From the NCBI RefSeq assembly GCF_036669915.1, contig NC_089321.1:3083316-3147315 (forward strand): a stretch of DNA of 64,000 bases, written 5' to 3'. Numbering within the stretch: position 1 is the stretch's first letter; every line of letters begins with the position of its first letter. Made by a program: the position numbers and the translations under genes. This stretch comes from Pocillopora verrucosa (lineage: Eukaryota; Cnidaria; Anthozoa; Scleractinia; Pocilloporidae). Shown one piece after another: positions 35,888 through 49,636 of the stretch. Under the pieces are notes generated by a model. The model was given only the letters and a program-made list of their open reading frames with translations, had not been told where the DNA came from and did no database searches.

Positions 35888-38800
35888 ATGAAGAATCAGT
35901 GTTTCGAACAAGACGTGAGGTTCATGTCGAGAAAAGTCTCTTTGCTGTTGGTTTTGTCATTTACTTTGTTTCAAGGTAAGGAGATTGATTGAACAACTAA
36001 AATTGTTCTGTTTATTTATCTAGCAGTTCCTTTTCTTCACGTGTTTCTTTGTACGCTTAGCAGTTCTAAGACGTATCACTTGATAAAATAATTTTTCGAG
36101 GAAATATTCTTTTACTTTTTCGTTCAATTTAACGTGAAAATCTTGTCGACCTTAATAAAGAGTTGTGTTCCAATCTCTATCAAGGAGTAAAATTGTTTTC
36201 AGCATGGAAACTCTGTTACTCATACCAAATTTAATCTGAAAAGGGTCTGGTAATTGTGAATAAGTGCCAGTTAGAGATCTCGCAACCTTCGTCATTTTCA
36301 AGTTGTGGGGTCAGATTCGGCAAAGTGTAATGTCCCCCTTTACTGTTTCCGAGCGCCTAAGAAATGTGTGGCTCTCCATCTCCACTTTTGCTGTATTCTT
36401 GCGCAATTGCCTCAGACAATTCTTATAGATGTTGATTTCATGACCATAGCCAGAGAGATAAATGTAGACCCTTTTATCTGACCTAACGGTGCAATTTCTG
36501 GATTCCTTGTGTCAATTTGATCGTGGAGTGAACGGCTATATTACAATAAATCAGTCATTTGCAAAAGCATAAAAAGCGCAGTTTGTATCAAAGCTGCATT
36601 GTAATTTAATTGATCCAAAATCTTCTTGCGCATATCGAATTATCGAAATAAGAGATACGTTTACCCAAGCATCGATTACGAAAATTTTATTCAGTTTGTT
36701 TTATTCATGTATTTATTTTTTGGTTTGTTTTTGTTTTGCCTATTAAAAATTGCGCTTTTTATTTTCAAAGAGGAATGTACACATATAGGGGGTTTCCTAA
36801 AAAACTTCTAAGAAGAATCTCAAAACGTGCGTGTTCAGTGGATCATAGTCAGTAAAATTTCAAATGCTGCTCTTTGTGAAATGTAGAGAAAAGTATTATC
36901 TTGTAAAGCATTGTTGACTTTCATCGCAAGGAGAAGCACTTTTCACTTAGGTTCTTAATTCTTCAGTTTCATGTTGCTGTTGCTTAATTTCACTCTTAAC
37001 TTAGGGGGCACGATTTTGCATTTTCGAAAAACGATTTTCGATAGATTTTTAGTTTATGTGTCAACTATCCTTTTCACCCTTTTAACCTCCCTTCCTCCCC
37101 ACTCCTCTATCCTCTTTTCCTCCCCCACATAGAGATTGGGCTGTAAGTCATCCATTCGTTTGAAAGAGATTACAAACTCATTTTTCTATTGTTCTGTGAA
37201 TCAGATGTGTCATCTGCGCCTAGCTCGAAATGCGAAGTAAAGGCTTCCTGTTCAGAGTCAGCCAGTTGCCAAATCACAAAGAATATCACAGTAAATCCAG
37301 GTCTCAAGATACCACCCAACTGTGCCATCAACGTGAGAAGAAAGGGAAACATCCACACCTGGCAGCAAGCAAAACAGCAAATTGGTGAAAGCAAGGGCTT
37401 ATTGGATTTGGTCTTACAAGAAAAGGGGAAATCAAAGAATGGGAAGTATATCTGCCAGTGCACCGCTGTACATTTTACACGTAAGCAGCTCCTCATTTAT
37501 TTGACTTGGCTGAAACTGCTCTCAGCCCCCACTGGGGCCTTGTTCCTGTCTCATTTGTATTTATCGTTGTTCGACTCTCATTAAAAAAAAGAACTGTAAG
37601 TTATGCCTGCAAATGTTTAACCACCTTTGCTGTTCGTTTGAACTAAATAGTGCATCTTTACATTTAGCCAAGTGTCTCAGAAGCCTAGAGTTATGGACAT
37701 GGCTTGAAATGGGGTTCGTTTTGGGGAAAAGAAAGCAGCTTTGTCGATTGCTAGTCACATGTTAAACTACCAACCCGATTTCAATTTCTTGAGAATTCAT
37801 TAGGCAAGTGTTGACACCTCAGGTGAAGTAATATCCTTTTTATATCCAGGTGCTGTTAATCTTCTTTGGGGAAGTAGTTCCCCAAATATTATATCAAAAG
37901 ACAAAAAAAATGAACTGGAATGCGTTTTCTCGGCTTGGCCTCTACCTGCTGTTGTCAACTGGTACAAGGATAAGTTGCCAAATACTAATAGAGTGCGTTT
38001 ACCGTTGATGAACGGAACCAAAGGCATTTATCAATCTCTGGAGAAGATACGGGTCAATGAAGAAGAAGCGATTCGTAGTGTCCTTCGTTTCCCATCAGGA
38101 AGCGAGGAACACGAAGGATTCTATACCTGTAGTGTAGTGGATAGTATTCAAGGCTGGTCCAGCAATAAATCCTATATGGTACAACTAATATTCATTTGTA
38201 AGTAGTCATTTCAATCACTTTTGTCCAACATAGAGGCTTCAAAACCACGAGTGTAGGCATGATTTAAGGACCGTTTCATTTTTTTTGATATGTAGCTTTT
38301 GACTATCAGAGTTGCTATTACACACTTTTATGCTTTATGAATGAATGGTGGTATTCACACACAGGTAAATCCACTCATATTGTAACATTCAATGATAGGG
38401 GCAGGCTGCAGGCTGCTTCAAGTAAGAGCGGGCATTCTCAAAATGCAAGAACGTTCATGTTTAAAAAATTTTGATATCTGTTGGTAAACACTGAGACGAA
38501 AAATTTCCTTAAATTATCCACTGTTGCTAGCCACTGTTGTCTATAAGATATGATTGCCTCAGAATAATTCATAACGAAAAAGCACTCCCAACAAATCAAA
38601 AGGTTACCAAAGCCCCTTAATTATTGTTAATGAGTTATCATGGTTTTAAACTTTTTTATCGCGGAAACACAGGTCCTCTACCACAGCCCCCCACCACTTC
38701 AACATCTATGGTCTCTGCAAACAAATTTTCCAACGTAAGCCTAACATGTTTAGTTGACAGCGACGAGACTGGCTGCCCAGATGAGCTGCATTGGTATAAA

Positions 38801-39034
38801 AACAATGATCACGTTCCCTTGGCAAGCAGTAAGAAGTACAAAATAGTAGTGAAACACACACACAGCAAATGCAAGCAGGAATTTATCCTGAATATTTTTA
38901 ACGTCACTAAGGTTGATGAAGGGAATTACAGCTGCCAGTGGAAGTGTGAGTATGAGGACACTACGAAAGCATCAATTGTCTTGAAAGTTTCTACTCGGTC
39001 AACAACAGGTAAATATAAATATGTTCATCACTGA
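35888..39034 (+). CDS. Secreted or surface protein with three Ig-like domains
   Basis: Coding exons are 35888..35975, 37205..37480, 37850..38197 and 38673..39008 (or to 39034), all joined by phase-1 introns, as is typical of Ig-domain exons. Exon 1 encodes an N-terminal stretch and a hydrophobic signal core (VSLLLVLSFTLFQ); the ATG for M13 may be the real start. Exon 2 is a Cys-rich divergent Ig-like domain with KYICQC (C69-C113) and three extra cysteines (C39, C45, C51). Exon 3 is a clear Ig domain: C146, W159 in NWYKD, EGFYTC at C215. Exon 4 is another: C263, W278 in HWYK, DEGNYSC at C325, plus C272, C304 and C329. Read through the last donor-like site, the frame stops at 39034, giving 357 residues. 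Alternatively GGTAAATA is a donor and a membrane exon follows, but I could not find one. Adhesion, receptor or immune-type roles are possible for such proteins. Confidence 0.72.
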
Positions 39035-39039
39035 GTTCA

Positions 39040-42000
39040 GAGTGATGAGTTATAGGAAAAAGCCTCTGCAGCAGGCGCTATTAGCAGTCAAAGTATTATG
39101 TACGGAGTTTTGAAGGTGCAGAAAGACGCGCTTATTGAAAGGATCTCATACTTGAACCAGAATGTCATTTTGTCGGGATGTTATTCAAACATTAGTTGAG
39201 AAATTAATTACAGCAACTGTTAATAGTTTTATCATATTTACTCTGAGAACATCAAGTTCTCCAAACGTACATTTATTTCAGAAGTATTATAGCACCAAAA
39301 TTGGAAAGCTTACGACAGAGCGACCTTTTCTTTTTTTATCTCTCATCCATCCACTAATTCAAGGGTATCATTTTTCTTGCTATCTGGAGGCAATATTCTT
39401 GGAAATGTCCTCGTCATTAACTTTTTATAATGTACAGTTGATATCAAATTAAAGCATGAGATCTTGCACTTTTTCATGCTTAGTTCTCTTTCTATTCATA
39501 GGAGACATTTCTTCTTGGTGAGGGTCAGGAATAACACAGCAGGAGTTAGTCGACAACCAAGAATAAAACGAAATGGCGAATTTTAATTGCGATCAAAAGC
39601 TTCAGCCTTTTTTTTTCTATCTATAGTAAGCTCAGTGGATTTGAGAGTTCGAAAAATATCGAGCTGAATTAGCAGCAAAGCAAGCTTTCAGGCAGAATTA
39701 AAAGTTTTCGGTTCACTTCTGGTTAAGGAGTTGCAATTACTGACTTCACGTTTATTGCTAATTAACTGAAATATTTAAAAAGTATGAAGAAATTCCCAAA
39801 TTTGAAGGTCAAGTTGGTACCCCTGAGGTTCAGGCTTGCTGTAAAAGACTTGAACACATGACTCTGAGTCCCTTTATCGGCGCCGTAACTCTCCCTGGCC
39901 AACTAATCCATCGAGCCATTTAAAAATTGGCAAAAGTCTGATTCTTTATAACTGAGAGGGATGAATATGTGGAAAGGAATATGTGATAATCTTATATTTC
40001 AGTGCTGGAATAAAGTTGGCTAATCAGTTAAGGAGGGGAATTGCGTGGCGGTCATGCAATCGCATTCCGTTTAAGCCTGGTTATTTTTAGGCGTTGTGAG
40101 TAAAAGTAATTTTACTTGATAGAATCTTTTCTGAGGTTTTAAGAAGCAAAAAAAATTATTCAATGGCTTCTTCCCGCCCGCGTCAAGGTTACGGAGATCG
40201 CCTAGCTCTCATTAATTAATGACGGTTCGAGCCTCCACACGATAAAAAAAATAGATTCCATGTTGTTGAGTCTGCTCAGTGGTCGATCAAAGAAAAATTT
40301 CAGTTGGTACGTAAAAGCCTAAGTGTTACTACATTTTGTCGTCTGTGATCCGTAACTGCAGAGACGCACGGAAACTTGGGACGTATTTGTTAAGTAGAGA
40401 GCGAGTACTCGTTGAGCTCGCCTAGAGCCGAGCATAATTAGAGCCAAAATATGTCTGAGTCTTTATCTGCGGTTGAGTAGCCATTCAAAGCATAAGAGGC
40501 TTTTCTTTGAGTTATTTCAGTTATGGCTCTCCACTACTTAAAGCGACACTATCATCCCGAGAAAACCACTTCCTTACGATCACATAACTTTAATTTTTTC
40601 ATGATTAAAAATCTCATCATTTTCTACAACACAATGTCTCAAAGATGCAAATGATTATACATACAACAAGCAAACATGCTGCACGTGGCGACGCTTCCTG
40701 TTTAAATGTTCACATCGCCATAACCATGCTTAGCCATATTTAGAGGCCATCGATGGGGTCAATCGCGAACCATCAATGAAGTGAGCCAACAGTTGTCCAA
40801 CCTCTCGATGATTCAGATTAAGAAGTAAAAAGGAAGCTTAGCCCGGCTTTAATGTGAGCCAAATAAATTTTTGTTCGGACCCTTTTATATACCTCAATGA
40901 AACTTTGGACAGAAATTAGTTTCTTTCGGAGACACTTCCGCTGTCGTAAAATGTTACCTGTAAATCAAGGAGAGTGTCATTCGGTAAATCGCCGACCACT
41001 TCATCGTAACCGGTCGCTCAGCTGAACTTCAGAGTAAAAGGCTTGATTCTGCTCTATAAAACAGGTAAATACGAAGGAACTTGAAACTGAGTTCTGAAAG
41101 TTCATTTACAGCTTGACGCTCACATAAACAAACGCAGGATTTCCGTCCTCATTGTGGGTTGCGATCACTGATAAGTTCCAATTTAAATTGATTACGGAAA
41201 AGAAATGAACTAATGCTCCAAAAATTTTCCTCAGGCGGATTAATATCACTACCGTGGTAACCTCACGTGTTGAACGTGCAACGATTTCATTGCAAAGGGG
41301 AAATGGGTTGGCCAGTGTTTACGTAGAGAGTATATAATAATATGTGTAGTTTGATTAGTATTATGCTGGCAGTATGAGGCGTTTGCAATCTAGAATTACA
41401 TGAAATGTGCATCTCCTGAGCTGAAACTGAAGCATTACAAGGAAAGCGTCTTTTAAAAAAAACTTTTGAGTGAGTTACAATAACATCTTCAACGAAACAT
41501 TTTATTGAGGCAAAATTTTTCATACCAAGAGATCGAGAGGGAATGGCTTAATCCAAACTTACTACAACAAAGTAAACGGCTTGTTGACATGTACAGCTAC
41601 GGCTTTAGCCTCGTATAATAACAGAACAAATTAAAATAAAAAGAGAGCTCAGTAACATACTATAAACCGACAGAAAATCTCCCTTCAGGCTTCGTATTAT
41701 AACGCAGTTAGTGAAAGCTTGCTATTAGCAAAAGTATTTGAATACGGTGTATATTCTCTCAAATCATAATGCTCAAATGTAGTCATAGTGAAGGAATCTA
41801 CATTTTTGTCCATCATTCAAACTCATTCCAGACAAGGTACCATTAGGGTATTTACCTAGACAACTCGCTTTTTGCGAATATATGAAATATCCAGAGCTTC
41901 TGGCTTCTGTTAAAATGAACCCTTCAGGAATGATTTTATGACAGGCATTTTGCTGCTATAAATACAAACACAAATGATAGTGAATGAAGAGAAGGGATAT

Positions 42001-42905
42001 TTCATTCAATCTCTTAAAAAAACGTTCCGTTTTTATAACAACAACAACAGTAGCTATCGAACGTGATATTGACCCCTCATTTGAAACACTCAGCATCAAA
42101 ATGAAAAAGATGTTCCTCAAGAGTATGCCTTAATCTCCATGAAAATTGATCAATCATAGTAGCGGAGACAATAAATATTTTTGAATTGACTATTTTAACT
42201 ATACAGTATAGAAAGGAATTGGCTTTTTTGAATGGACCACTTGCTCATCGTAGAACACCAATGACATAGACAGTGCTCCTACAATTATTAAAATGTCTGG
42301 GTAAATCAAAATTAACATTAAAATTTATGGAATTAAATCAATATAACAGATGCATGAAATAGGACAGTGTGCAGACTCGTAAATGAGAGAATGAACAAAT
42401 GCATGGCGACAAAAAAAAATTAGTCAGTTAACCTTATCAAAATCCCATAGCTTCCTTTTATATGTCAGAGTCAGGTTACTCAATAATCACTCGCCTCACA
42501 AATGATGTTATAGTCGTAGTGTCGACTTTAGCCCATATTCAACTCGGCTGGCTGTAGTGAATTCATTGCACTTTCCAGTTTTTTTGGCTGTTTTATTGAT
42601 GTTAATGACTCCATTAAAAAAAAGCATTGGACGAAATGAAATAAAGACTTTATGATGAATAATCCTTCTGCCGTTAAAAGTAGAAATACCGTCTCTGGTA
42701 TGTTGGATATGGATCTATTAGTCTGGCGTTGTAGGAGCAATCTTTTTCACAACTTGATCAACTTACTGAATGACACTGATTGTACTGACACTGGCTTAGT
42801 CTTTCCAACGAGGAAAATTTCCACAGCAACAAAGTTCATCAAGCTTGAGTTTATTTATCTAGTGGTGTTCTGTATCAGTAAAGTTTAACCAGCCTTTATT
42901 CACTC
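39040..42905. other. Gene-poor stretch downstream of the Ig-domain gene
   Basis: No transmembrane exon or other coding segment could be joined to the Ig gene with confidence. No repeat family is recognised here. Confidence 0.35.
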
Positions 42906-42910
42906 GCTTA

Positions 42911-43065
42911 TTTACGTTATCAACTCAGTTGATAACGTAAATTAGCCATCGTAAAGAGTCTAAAAGTTGACTTTCTAGTGTTTTGTCGTTCGACTGGACG
43001 AAGGGCTAACGCTCGAAATGTCACTCGAACTCTCTACGGTGGCCAATTTACGTTATCAACTCCGT
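42911..43065. mobile_element. Inverted pair of Penelope-like element ends
   Basis: 42911-42941 is a near-perfect palindrome (two 15-bp arms, TTTACGTTATCAACT and its complement, one base apart). The segment to ~42986 resembles the tail of the Penelope-like copies on the minus strand. From ~42990 to 43065 the same tail follows in the plus direction (CGAAGGGCTAACGCTCGAAA, GTGGCCAATTTACGTTATCA). The two arms face each other. No coding part remains. Confidence 0.5.
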
Positions 43066-43069
43066 TGAT

Positions 43070-46000
43070 ACCACTAACTTACCCTGCTATACCCTCTCAC
43101 CGATACAGCATCACAGTTTCTCTAGAAACTTACATCCTTTTTTCACTTTACTCACTCGTTGTTGGATCTGTCTTCCATTTCTCATTTAATCGAACGTCAC
43201 ATTTCTTACCGCCGGATACACAAGTCTGAATCTTTATTAGACATCCAGAAGTTGTAATATTAAACTGGTCCTGAAAAAAATCTTAACAATTTTCAAACAT
43301 CGTAAGAATGAGAGATAAAACGTCTTTACAAACATTCCAGAATAAAAAAAATTGCTACTTGAATTCGGGCAGGGTAATTACGACAGAAGTCTTTTGAGTT
43401 GATTGACCACCTTGTCGACAGGGTGGCTGAGGAAGTTTTGCGTCGGAAATAAACGTCCTCACTCGGTGGAAAAAACCAAGTTAATGCACGACCACGTTAG
43501 CGAGGTTACTGAGCAAGCAGTTTGCCTTGAGTGGATGCGATGCATTGACTTCCTTCTCCACCACCCTGTAACCCGTATCACGCATTATTACGTGACTTTA
43601 ACAAGAAATAAACCCAGAGGGCCAAAACATAAAATCCTATTCGCCGACAAATATTTTATTTATCATTCATGATCAGTTAACTAAAGCCAGGCTGATTTAA
43701 GAGCTTTTGAGACTAATATTGGGTCGAATAAAGTATACCAAATCATAATCACGTGAGAAGTGAAATGAACAGGTAGACCACAAATGACCATTAAAACAAG
43801 ATGGAGAAATTCATCGATGTAATAACAAGAAAAGAAAGAGCCAAACGTCTTTGTAAAGGATCACTTCTAAAGCGGGGAAGTGATTGTTGCTATAAACAAA
43901 TTATTCCTCATTCAAACTAAGCATCTGAGTTATGTAAAATCAAGAAAATGGAAGAAATCATTAAATCGTTTGGTAGGCGCAGGCTGAAGATATTGCATAA
44001 GATCATAGTACTCTTTTAGCTACTTACAAGCAAGATTTTTCGGCACACCATTGTGTGTTCACCAGCCTGTTTGATCTTTCTCGGGATTCTCCTTGAAAAT
44101 AATTCACCCATACACCTTATTTATACCATGTACAAGTGGCTCTGGTTTTCAGAGACTTTGCCCATTACGGAAACCCCATAGCCAAGCATGTGTTAGCCAA
44201 TAGGATGCACAAGAAGAATGAAAGGAATAGAGATTCTTTCAACAAAAGATACGTTTTTACTCAGTTGTTTAGTTAAATATATGCATGATGCATTATCACA
44301 AAAATGAACAAGTGACCTGTTGCCGGTTTACCCACGCTATAAAGAAAGATATGCTGGGAAGTATCTCTGCCTAGGGACAGGTTGTAACGTATCATTTTCA
44401 TGACTTGTATTGATACACTTATTCGACTAAAAATAACGATTTGTTGATTATCATCTAAGACGAGGAGGAAGTTGTAGAAATGTTCAGGTACAGCCGGGAT
44501 TTTAAACGTTTTAGACAGCTTGACAAAATGAACGTCTCAAGCATAACTGAGCTTTAATGAGCAAAGATTACGCTTGTCTTCATTCAATAGTGATGAATTT
44601 TCGTGCGCTCGTATGCCTTTCTAGCTACTTTGTTCCTAGGGAAAGCTTATTTGATGTATTAAAAGCTGATGGAAAAATGAAAAACGCCCAGATCTATTCA
44701 TTTTTACGAGTGAATGCGTAGCATTTATGAGTATAAGAGGTGTGTGGGGGAAAAAAGCGCTTGGTCGATTCCTGTGAACTTTTTTTCTTTGTTGAGCCGC
44801 TTACCAGTGGAAAAAAAACCAAAGCGCGGAGTATCGCGGGCTCAAATTAGTGTACATCGTGCGAGCGCCGAAGTCGTGTTTGAACTGGAAGTAAGTCGAT
44901 TCCCTTGAGGAATGGCTTTTTTTTTTTGGCTATAGCTTTTATTCTTGGTTCTTCTTGGATGTATCGACGTTCGACAGTTTTGTATTCATAATGTATTCTG
45001 CTGACGTAAGTGAACCACCCGTTCCGCCGAATATAGCAAGATGCATTCCACTCAAAGGTCACGGCGAAGGTTTACTAAATTTACGCCAAGATTTTTTAAG
45101 GATTATATGGAAAAAGGCAAAGATTCACACTGAAGATCTTCGGCGTAAATGGTTCAGAATGTAGCCTGGCGAATATACTGGCATCGTTTGTTTTGAAGTA
45201 AGAGTCTTTCATGATAGACGGTAAATTTCACTTCCTACCCACATTTACTTCCGACCTTTTCTTTTGAACCAGAATTAAAAATGATATATGTTTAAAACAC
45301 ATGACATCATCCACCCTTGCCAAATGTGATAGCATGATCATTTCAATTGTGATGCCTTCTCATCCCAACGTTACTTTGTTTCTATGCTACGTTAGCGAAC
45401 ACTGAACTACTGCTCGTACTCTAAATATGACAATCAACCACAAAATTCCCTAAACCAGATAACATTAAATATAATCCAAAAATCATGTAAGTCATCTGTC
45501 AATTCACGAGTTTGCTCACAAAGCACTTTGATTAAGTTTTGAGTTCCCGTTCGAGTTGCGATTCCGTTCCCTAGGAAGTGAAGGTTTAAGATGTAAGGTA
45601 AATTTTATTTTCCAATTAGACTTAAACGGCCAGTCTACGTGTGAATCAAAGGCTGTTTTTATCGCTTTCAAGCTCCATCACAGGCTTTATTATTCGAGCG
45701 AAACTGAGCTGAATTCCAAAAGAAGTATTAGACGTGCCGGCACGTATGCCGTGTCTTACCGAGTTCATACCTCCACATACAAGCGGCTTACATCTTTGTG
45801 GGTGGAATTTTCAACTAGCCATCACTCCCACGCCGGTTCATTTCACTAGCCAACGTAATTGAACCGTGAGCCATTTAAAGAATTGGTGTCCCCTTTTTCT
45901 AAAGCTTGCAAGTTCTATCATACATGCATCTCCAAACTACTAATGCTGGGGTTCAAAGTCCCTTTGTGTATTCACATGCAGTCTCAATTCAGTTTCTCTT

Positions 46001-46740
46001 ATCCTCCAGAAATTACGTATCTCTTACTTTTTGTCCCATGGCTTTACAGTTTTCAGTAAATGCTCGCTTGTTTGTCAGTTTCTATGTTTTTTACAGTTAT
46101 TATATTCCTTTTTTTTCCCGCAAGAATAGATCTACCAACAAATGGGGGTCGAAACACAAATGCTTTAATTCATAATAGTGACACCCCACATCTTACATGA
46201 GCGTCAAATGAACGAAGGAAAATTGAGATTGAGAGTTTGAAAGAAAATGTTGCTATGGTCCAGAATTCGAAAACACACGAATGGAAAGAACGAGGCAAAT
46301 TGGGCCGCGAGGATGATAACACATGGATAAGATTTAACGGGTTGCAAATGACATGGTTGCAAAACTTAAGTCTCCAAGGACACGAACAACATGTAGATGA
46401 ACATGGCGGGAGTGAATCCACAGTGTCGATTTATTTGATAAAGAAGCAGAAGTTGCCAGACCACAATCAAGTATAATTTCTGCGTTTTTACTCGAATATA
46501 CAAATAGTTGCCATTCTAAGACATCCTTTCCAATCATGACGTTCTCAAAATTACTCCCTCCGTTATGAGTGAAATTAAAGGATCAATTTGATTTGTGCGG
46601 TGAAAGTATTTTTATGAGTTGCCATTCAGAGTTTGTGTCCATTCCTGGACCTTCCTTATTCCTTTTTTTTAGCTATGTGAGTTGATACCGAACTACAAAA
46701 CAAACTAATCCTGAGACAATCCAGAACAGATTACTTGAAA
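43070..46740. other. Gene-poor stretch with unassigned open frames
   Basis: Open frames at 43403-43672 (89 codons) and about 46201-46476 (hydrophilic, ending KKQKLPDHNQV) are unassigned. Neither has a recognised domain, signal peptide or splice partner. Confidence 0.3.
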
Positions 46741-46745
46741 TTTAG

Positions 46746-46913
46746 ATTGATATATATCAAGAGGGAGATGAAACTTCTTATTAGCGGATTGAGTAATGCA
46801 AGTAGCCTCTTAAGTATTTAGCGCCAAAGATTGATATATATCAAGAGGGAGATGAAACCTCCTATTAGCGGAGTGAGTAATGCAGGTAGCGTCTTTTTGC
46901 AAGTATTTTAGCA
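46746..46913 (+). repeat. Tandem direct repeat of ~84 bp, two copies
   Basis: ATTGATATATATCAAGAGGG begins both copies (46746 and 46830), and each ends in AGCGCCAAAG or AGCACCAAAG. The second copy has a few substitutions and a short insertion. Confidence 0.8.
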
Positions 46914-46914
46914 C

Positions 46915-49540
46915 CAAAGTTATCATTTACGGCGAACATCTTTACCTCGTTTATTTACGTATGTAACATCCAATATAGAGAATACAAAACACGATTGGGA
47001 AAGGTATTCTTCGAAACGTGGCTCGTTTTTGCGTCACTGCACCTTTGAGTAACTCTGTCCGAAGTTAGTAATTCAGATCCCAGTGATGGGTTCTTAGTTG
47101 CGTCACCTGTGGAAATTAGTGTGCAGAGAAGTCTTTAAGAATCTTGGATGAAGAAGACGGATATAATAACTCTGAACAAGTCAGACATCTTCTATGTCGA
47201 ATTGTCTCTCTCATAGAGTTGGTTTTTTCAACAGATTGGATAATATTTCGTAAAATCGGCGTTAGCCCTTCGTTAGAGCTCCAAATCATCTTGCTTTACC
47301 CCCTACGACGCAGCACCACAGTTTCTTTAGAAACATACCCATTTATCTCTCTCGTACCTTCGATGATAAGAAAGGAGATAGATTCAGTGAGATCGTTAAA
47401 AAAAGCAACATTCAGCGAAATTTTGCAGTACCATAACGCCTTATCAGTAAACTGACGATCAAGGTCTGCTCAAGCGAAGAATTACCGCCTACACAATTCT
47501 TTCTCAGACAGAAACAAATTCTTTTCATTGTAGGGTTATCAAATAACTCTGTTTTTTTCTTTTCGCGTGCCAGATAATTCTTTACACTTGGGTACATTGA
47601 TGTTTCCTTCCGGACTACTCTTGTGGAAAGATTTTGCTAATAGTATAGGATGAACCGCCAGTAATTGTTAAAACGCTTAAAGAATCTCAAAATAGACTGT
47701 TTGGCGGTTTTTTTCCTCCGTTTCCTTTAATCGTGGGGAGGAGGCAAGAGCTAAGCGGGAGTCATGCATCGGGAATGTCGCTTAGGTCACGCTAGTCCAG
47801 CTTCCCTAAAACGAAGATGGAAAACATAATAGAAAAACACTTTTTCAAGTTTACTTAAACTTGAACGCGAATGATGATGATGATGATGATGCAAACCGAC
47901 AAATAACCTGTTACCATGAATGTTTTGTTACTTCTTTAATGAAACGATCATTACATCGGCGAGTTGAAGTTTAGAACTTGTAATTAATAGATTAGAAATT
48001 TCAAATGCAAACAGACTGTTAACAGTTTAAAAACTATGCGAGCGTCTTTACTCCAAATAGGCACTAGTTAATTTGACCAAAGTTATCGCGTAAGCATACA
48101 TTGATTCAAACTAACACTTTGATTTTAATTGAAAAATATTACAATTTCTGGAATTATAATCATAACTAAGTGACAATTTTTTTTAATCGTTGCTGCCCAC
48201 AACTACAAGCTAGGTAGTGAAAGGGCATGTGAAGAAATCTTGAAGTTAATTTGGGTGCTTATGGAGTCTTTTCTGCGCGGCAATTAAACTAGAGATTTTT
48301 AGCATGCTGGTTTCCTGTTTATCAATTTTCCACTTTAATTTATTCGTCTTTTGATTTCTTTCCCTTGCTATAGGAAATTTGCATGAACAATTACTTTAAA
48401 TCTCTTTCAGTAACAATTGATCGTACTTAAACTTTTTTACGTCCACTCCCAGTTTCAATTTTGTTTGGGCTCAATGCCCCACACGCCACGTGTTTGACGG
48501 CTTCGCTTTTCCTGTACGCTCCACGTTGTTTACTTTCCTGTCCTGTCCTAATAGGTAAGAGCCAATTTAAAGTTTTTTTTGTCTCTTACTGTACTTGAAG
48601 TATACACGAAAATTAGGTGAGAGTGATTATTGCCTTCGTTTTATACACTAAGAAGAAAAAATTACTCCATGTATGATAGTACAGTAATCCTCATTCATGA
48701 ATTGACCTTTTAACACTTCTTTACCAACGAATTCATCAGCCTTGTTCTTCAATACATGATGGGTCACACAAAAATCTTTTGTTTAGTCCAAAAATTAACG
48801 CAGTCGTAAATTATTTTTCTTAATTTCTGTTCCCATTCCTTTATTTACACAAACCAATTGACCATCTGGTTGCTTGACTTCTTCTTCCTCTATATAGTCT
48901 TTGCTCTACGATGATATAATTTTATTATGTTGTACTCTGACTGAATAGTAGTAAAAACTTCCTGTTCTTTGCTCTGATAACTCAGAGAACTCCCATCAAA
49001 CCAAAAATTCCTTGTAGTTTTCAGTCAACGGGAGTTCAACTTATCTATTATATCTGGTGGAGTATTTGATTTAGCCAAAACGTTTTTCTCCTGATGTGGT
49101 GAAGGATTCACCGTACCTCCTCGCACATTATAGACGACTGAGGAATAGTTATTTTTCATCTTCATCGATAGACCTCCAAGAGAGGAAGAGTCAATTCCGT
49201 CTGGAAGACTTCCTAAAGGAAGAGAGCACAATCCCTGGTAGATTCTCAGAAAGATACCCCTACCTTTCAGAGTTATTAATTTCCTTTTTTTTTATCTTTC
49301 GGTGGATTAAGTCAAGGAAATTACTTTCATATTCGAAAAATTGTATGATTTTAGATTTGAAAAATAATTATTAGACAATAAACGTGCGATAAAAATAAAG
49401 GATATCCGTTCGCAACAAAGAAGGCTTTTTCAAATCCTGATGCATTTGTTTTTGTTGCAAATTGTTTTTCGGAAGTGGTGAAGTTTCGTAACCAAATACA
49501 TTCCATAGCAGTTAGTTGTCTGATCATTTTAAGAGAATGC
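46915..49540. other. Gene-poor stretch upstream of gene C
   Basis: A short Penelope-like fragment (CGTTAGCCCTTCGTTAGAG) lies near 47261, followed by sequence like that at 43090-43130. A (GAT)n microsatellite lies near 47867-47891. No gene is supported. Confidence 0.35.
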
Positions 49541-49543
49541 AGG

Positions 49544-49550
49544 TATAAAA
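49544..49550 (+). promoter_or_regulatory. TATA box of beta-trefoil-like gene C
   Basis: GGTATAAAAGAGG, 93 nt upstream of the ATG at 49637, matching the layout of paralogues A and B. Confidence 0.65.
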
Positions 49551-49636
49551 GAGGTGGCAGATGGCATATGGCAGACGAACTCACATATACACTTGTTCAA
49601 AGCTGACTGAAATTGAAAGAAAAGAAACCAGAGATC

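Noticed and set aside
39815-40100. tRNA- or SINE-like text (GTTCAGGC, GGTTCGAG-type boxes nearby)
   Set aside because: Boxes are not at tRNA spacing and no cloverleaf could be drawn.
46201-46476. Hydrophilic open frame, protein-like composition
   Set aside because: No family, no start context, and an equally open antisense frame; kept only as an unassigned frame in the region note.
47867-47891. ATGATGATG run as a possible coding repeat
   Set aside because: A simple microsatellite with no surrounding open frame of note.
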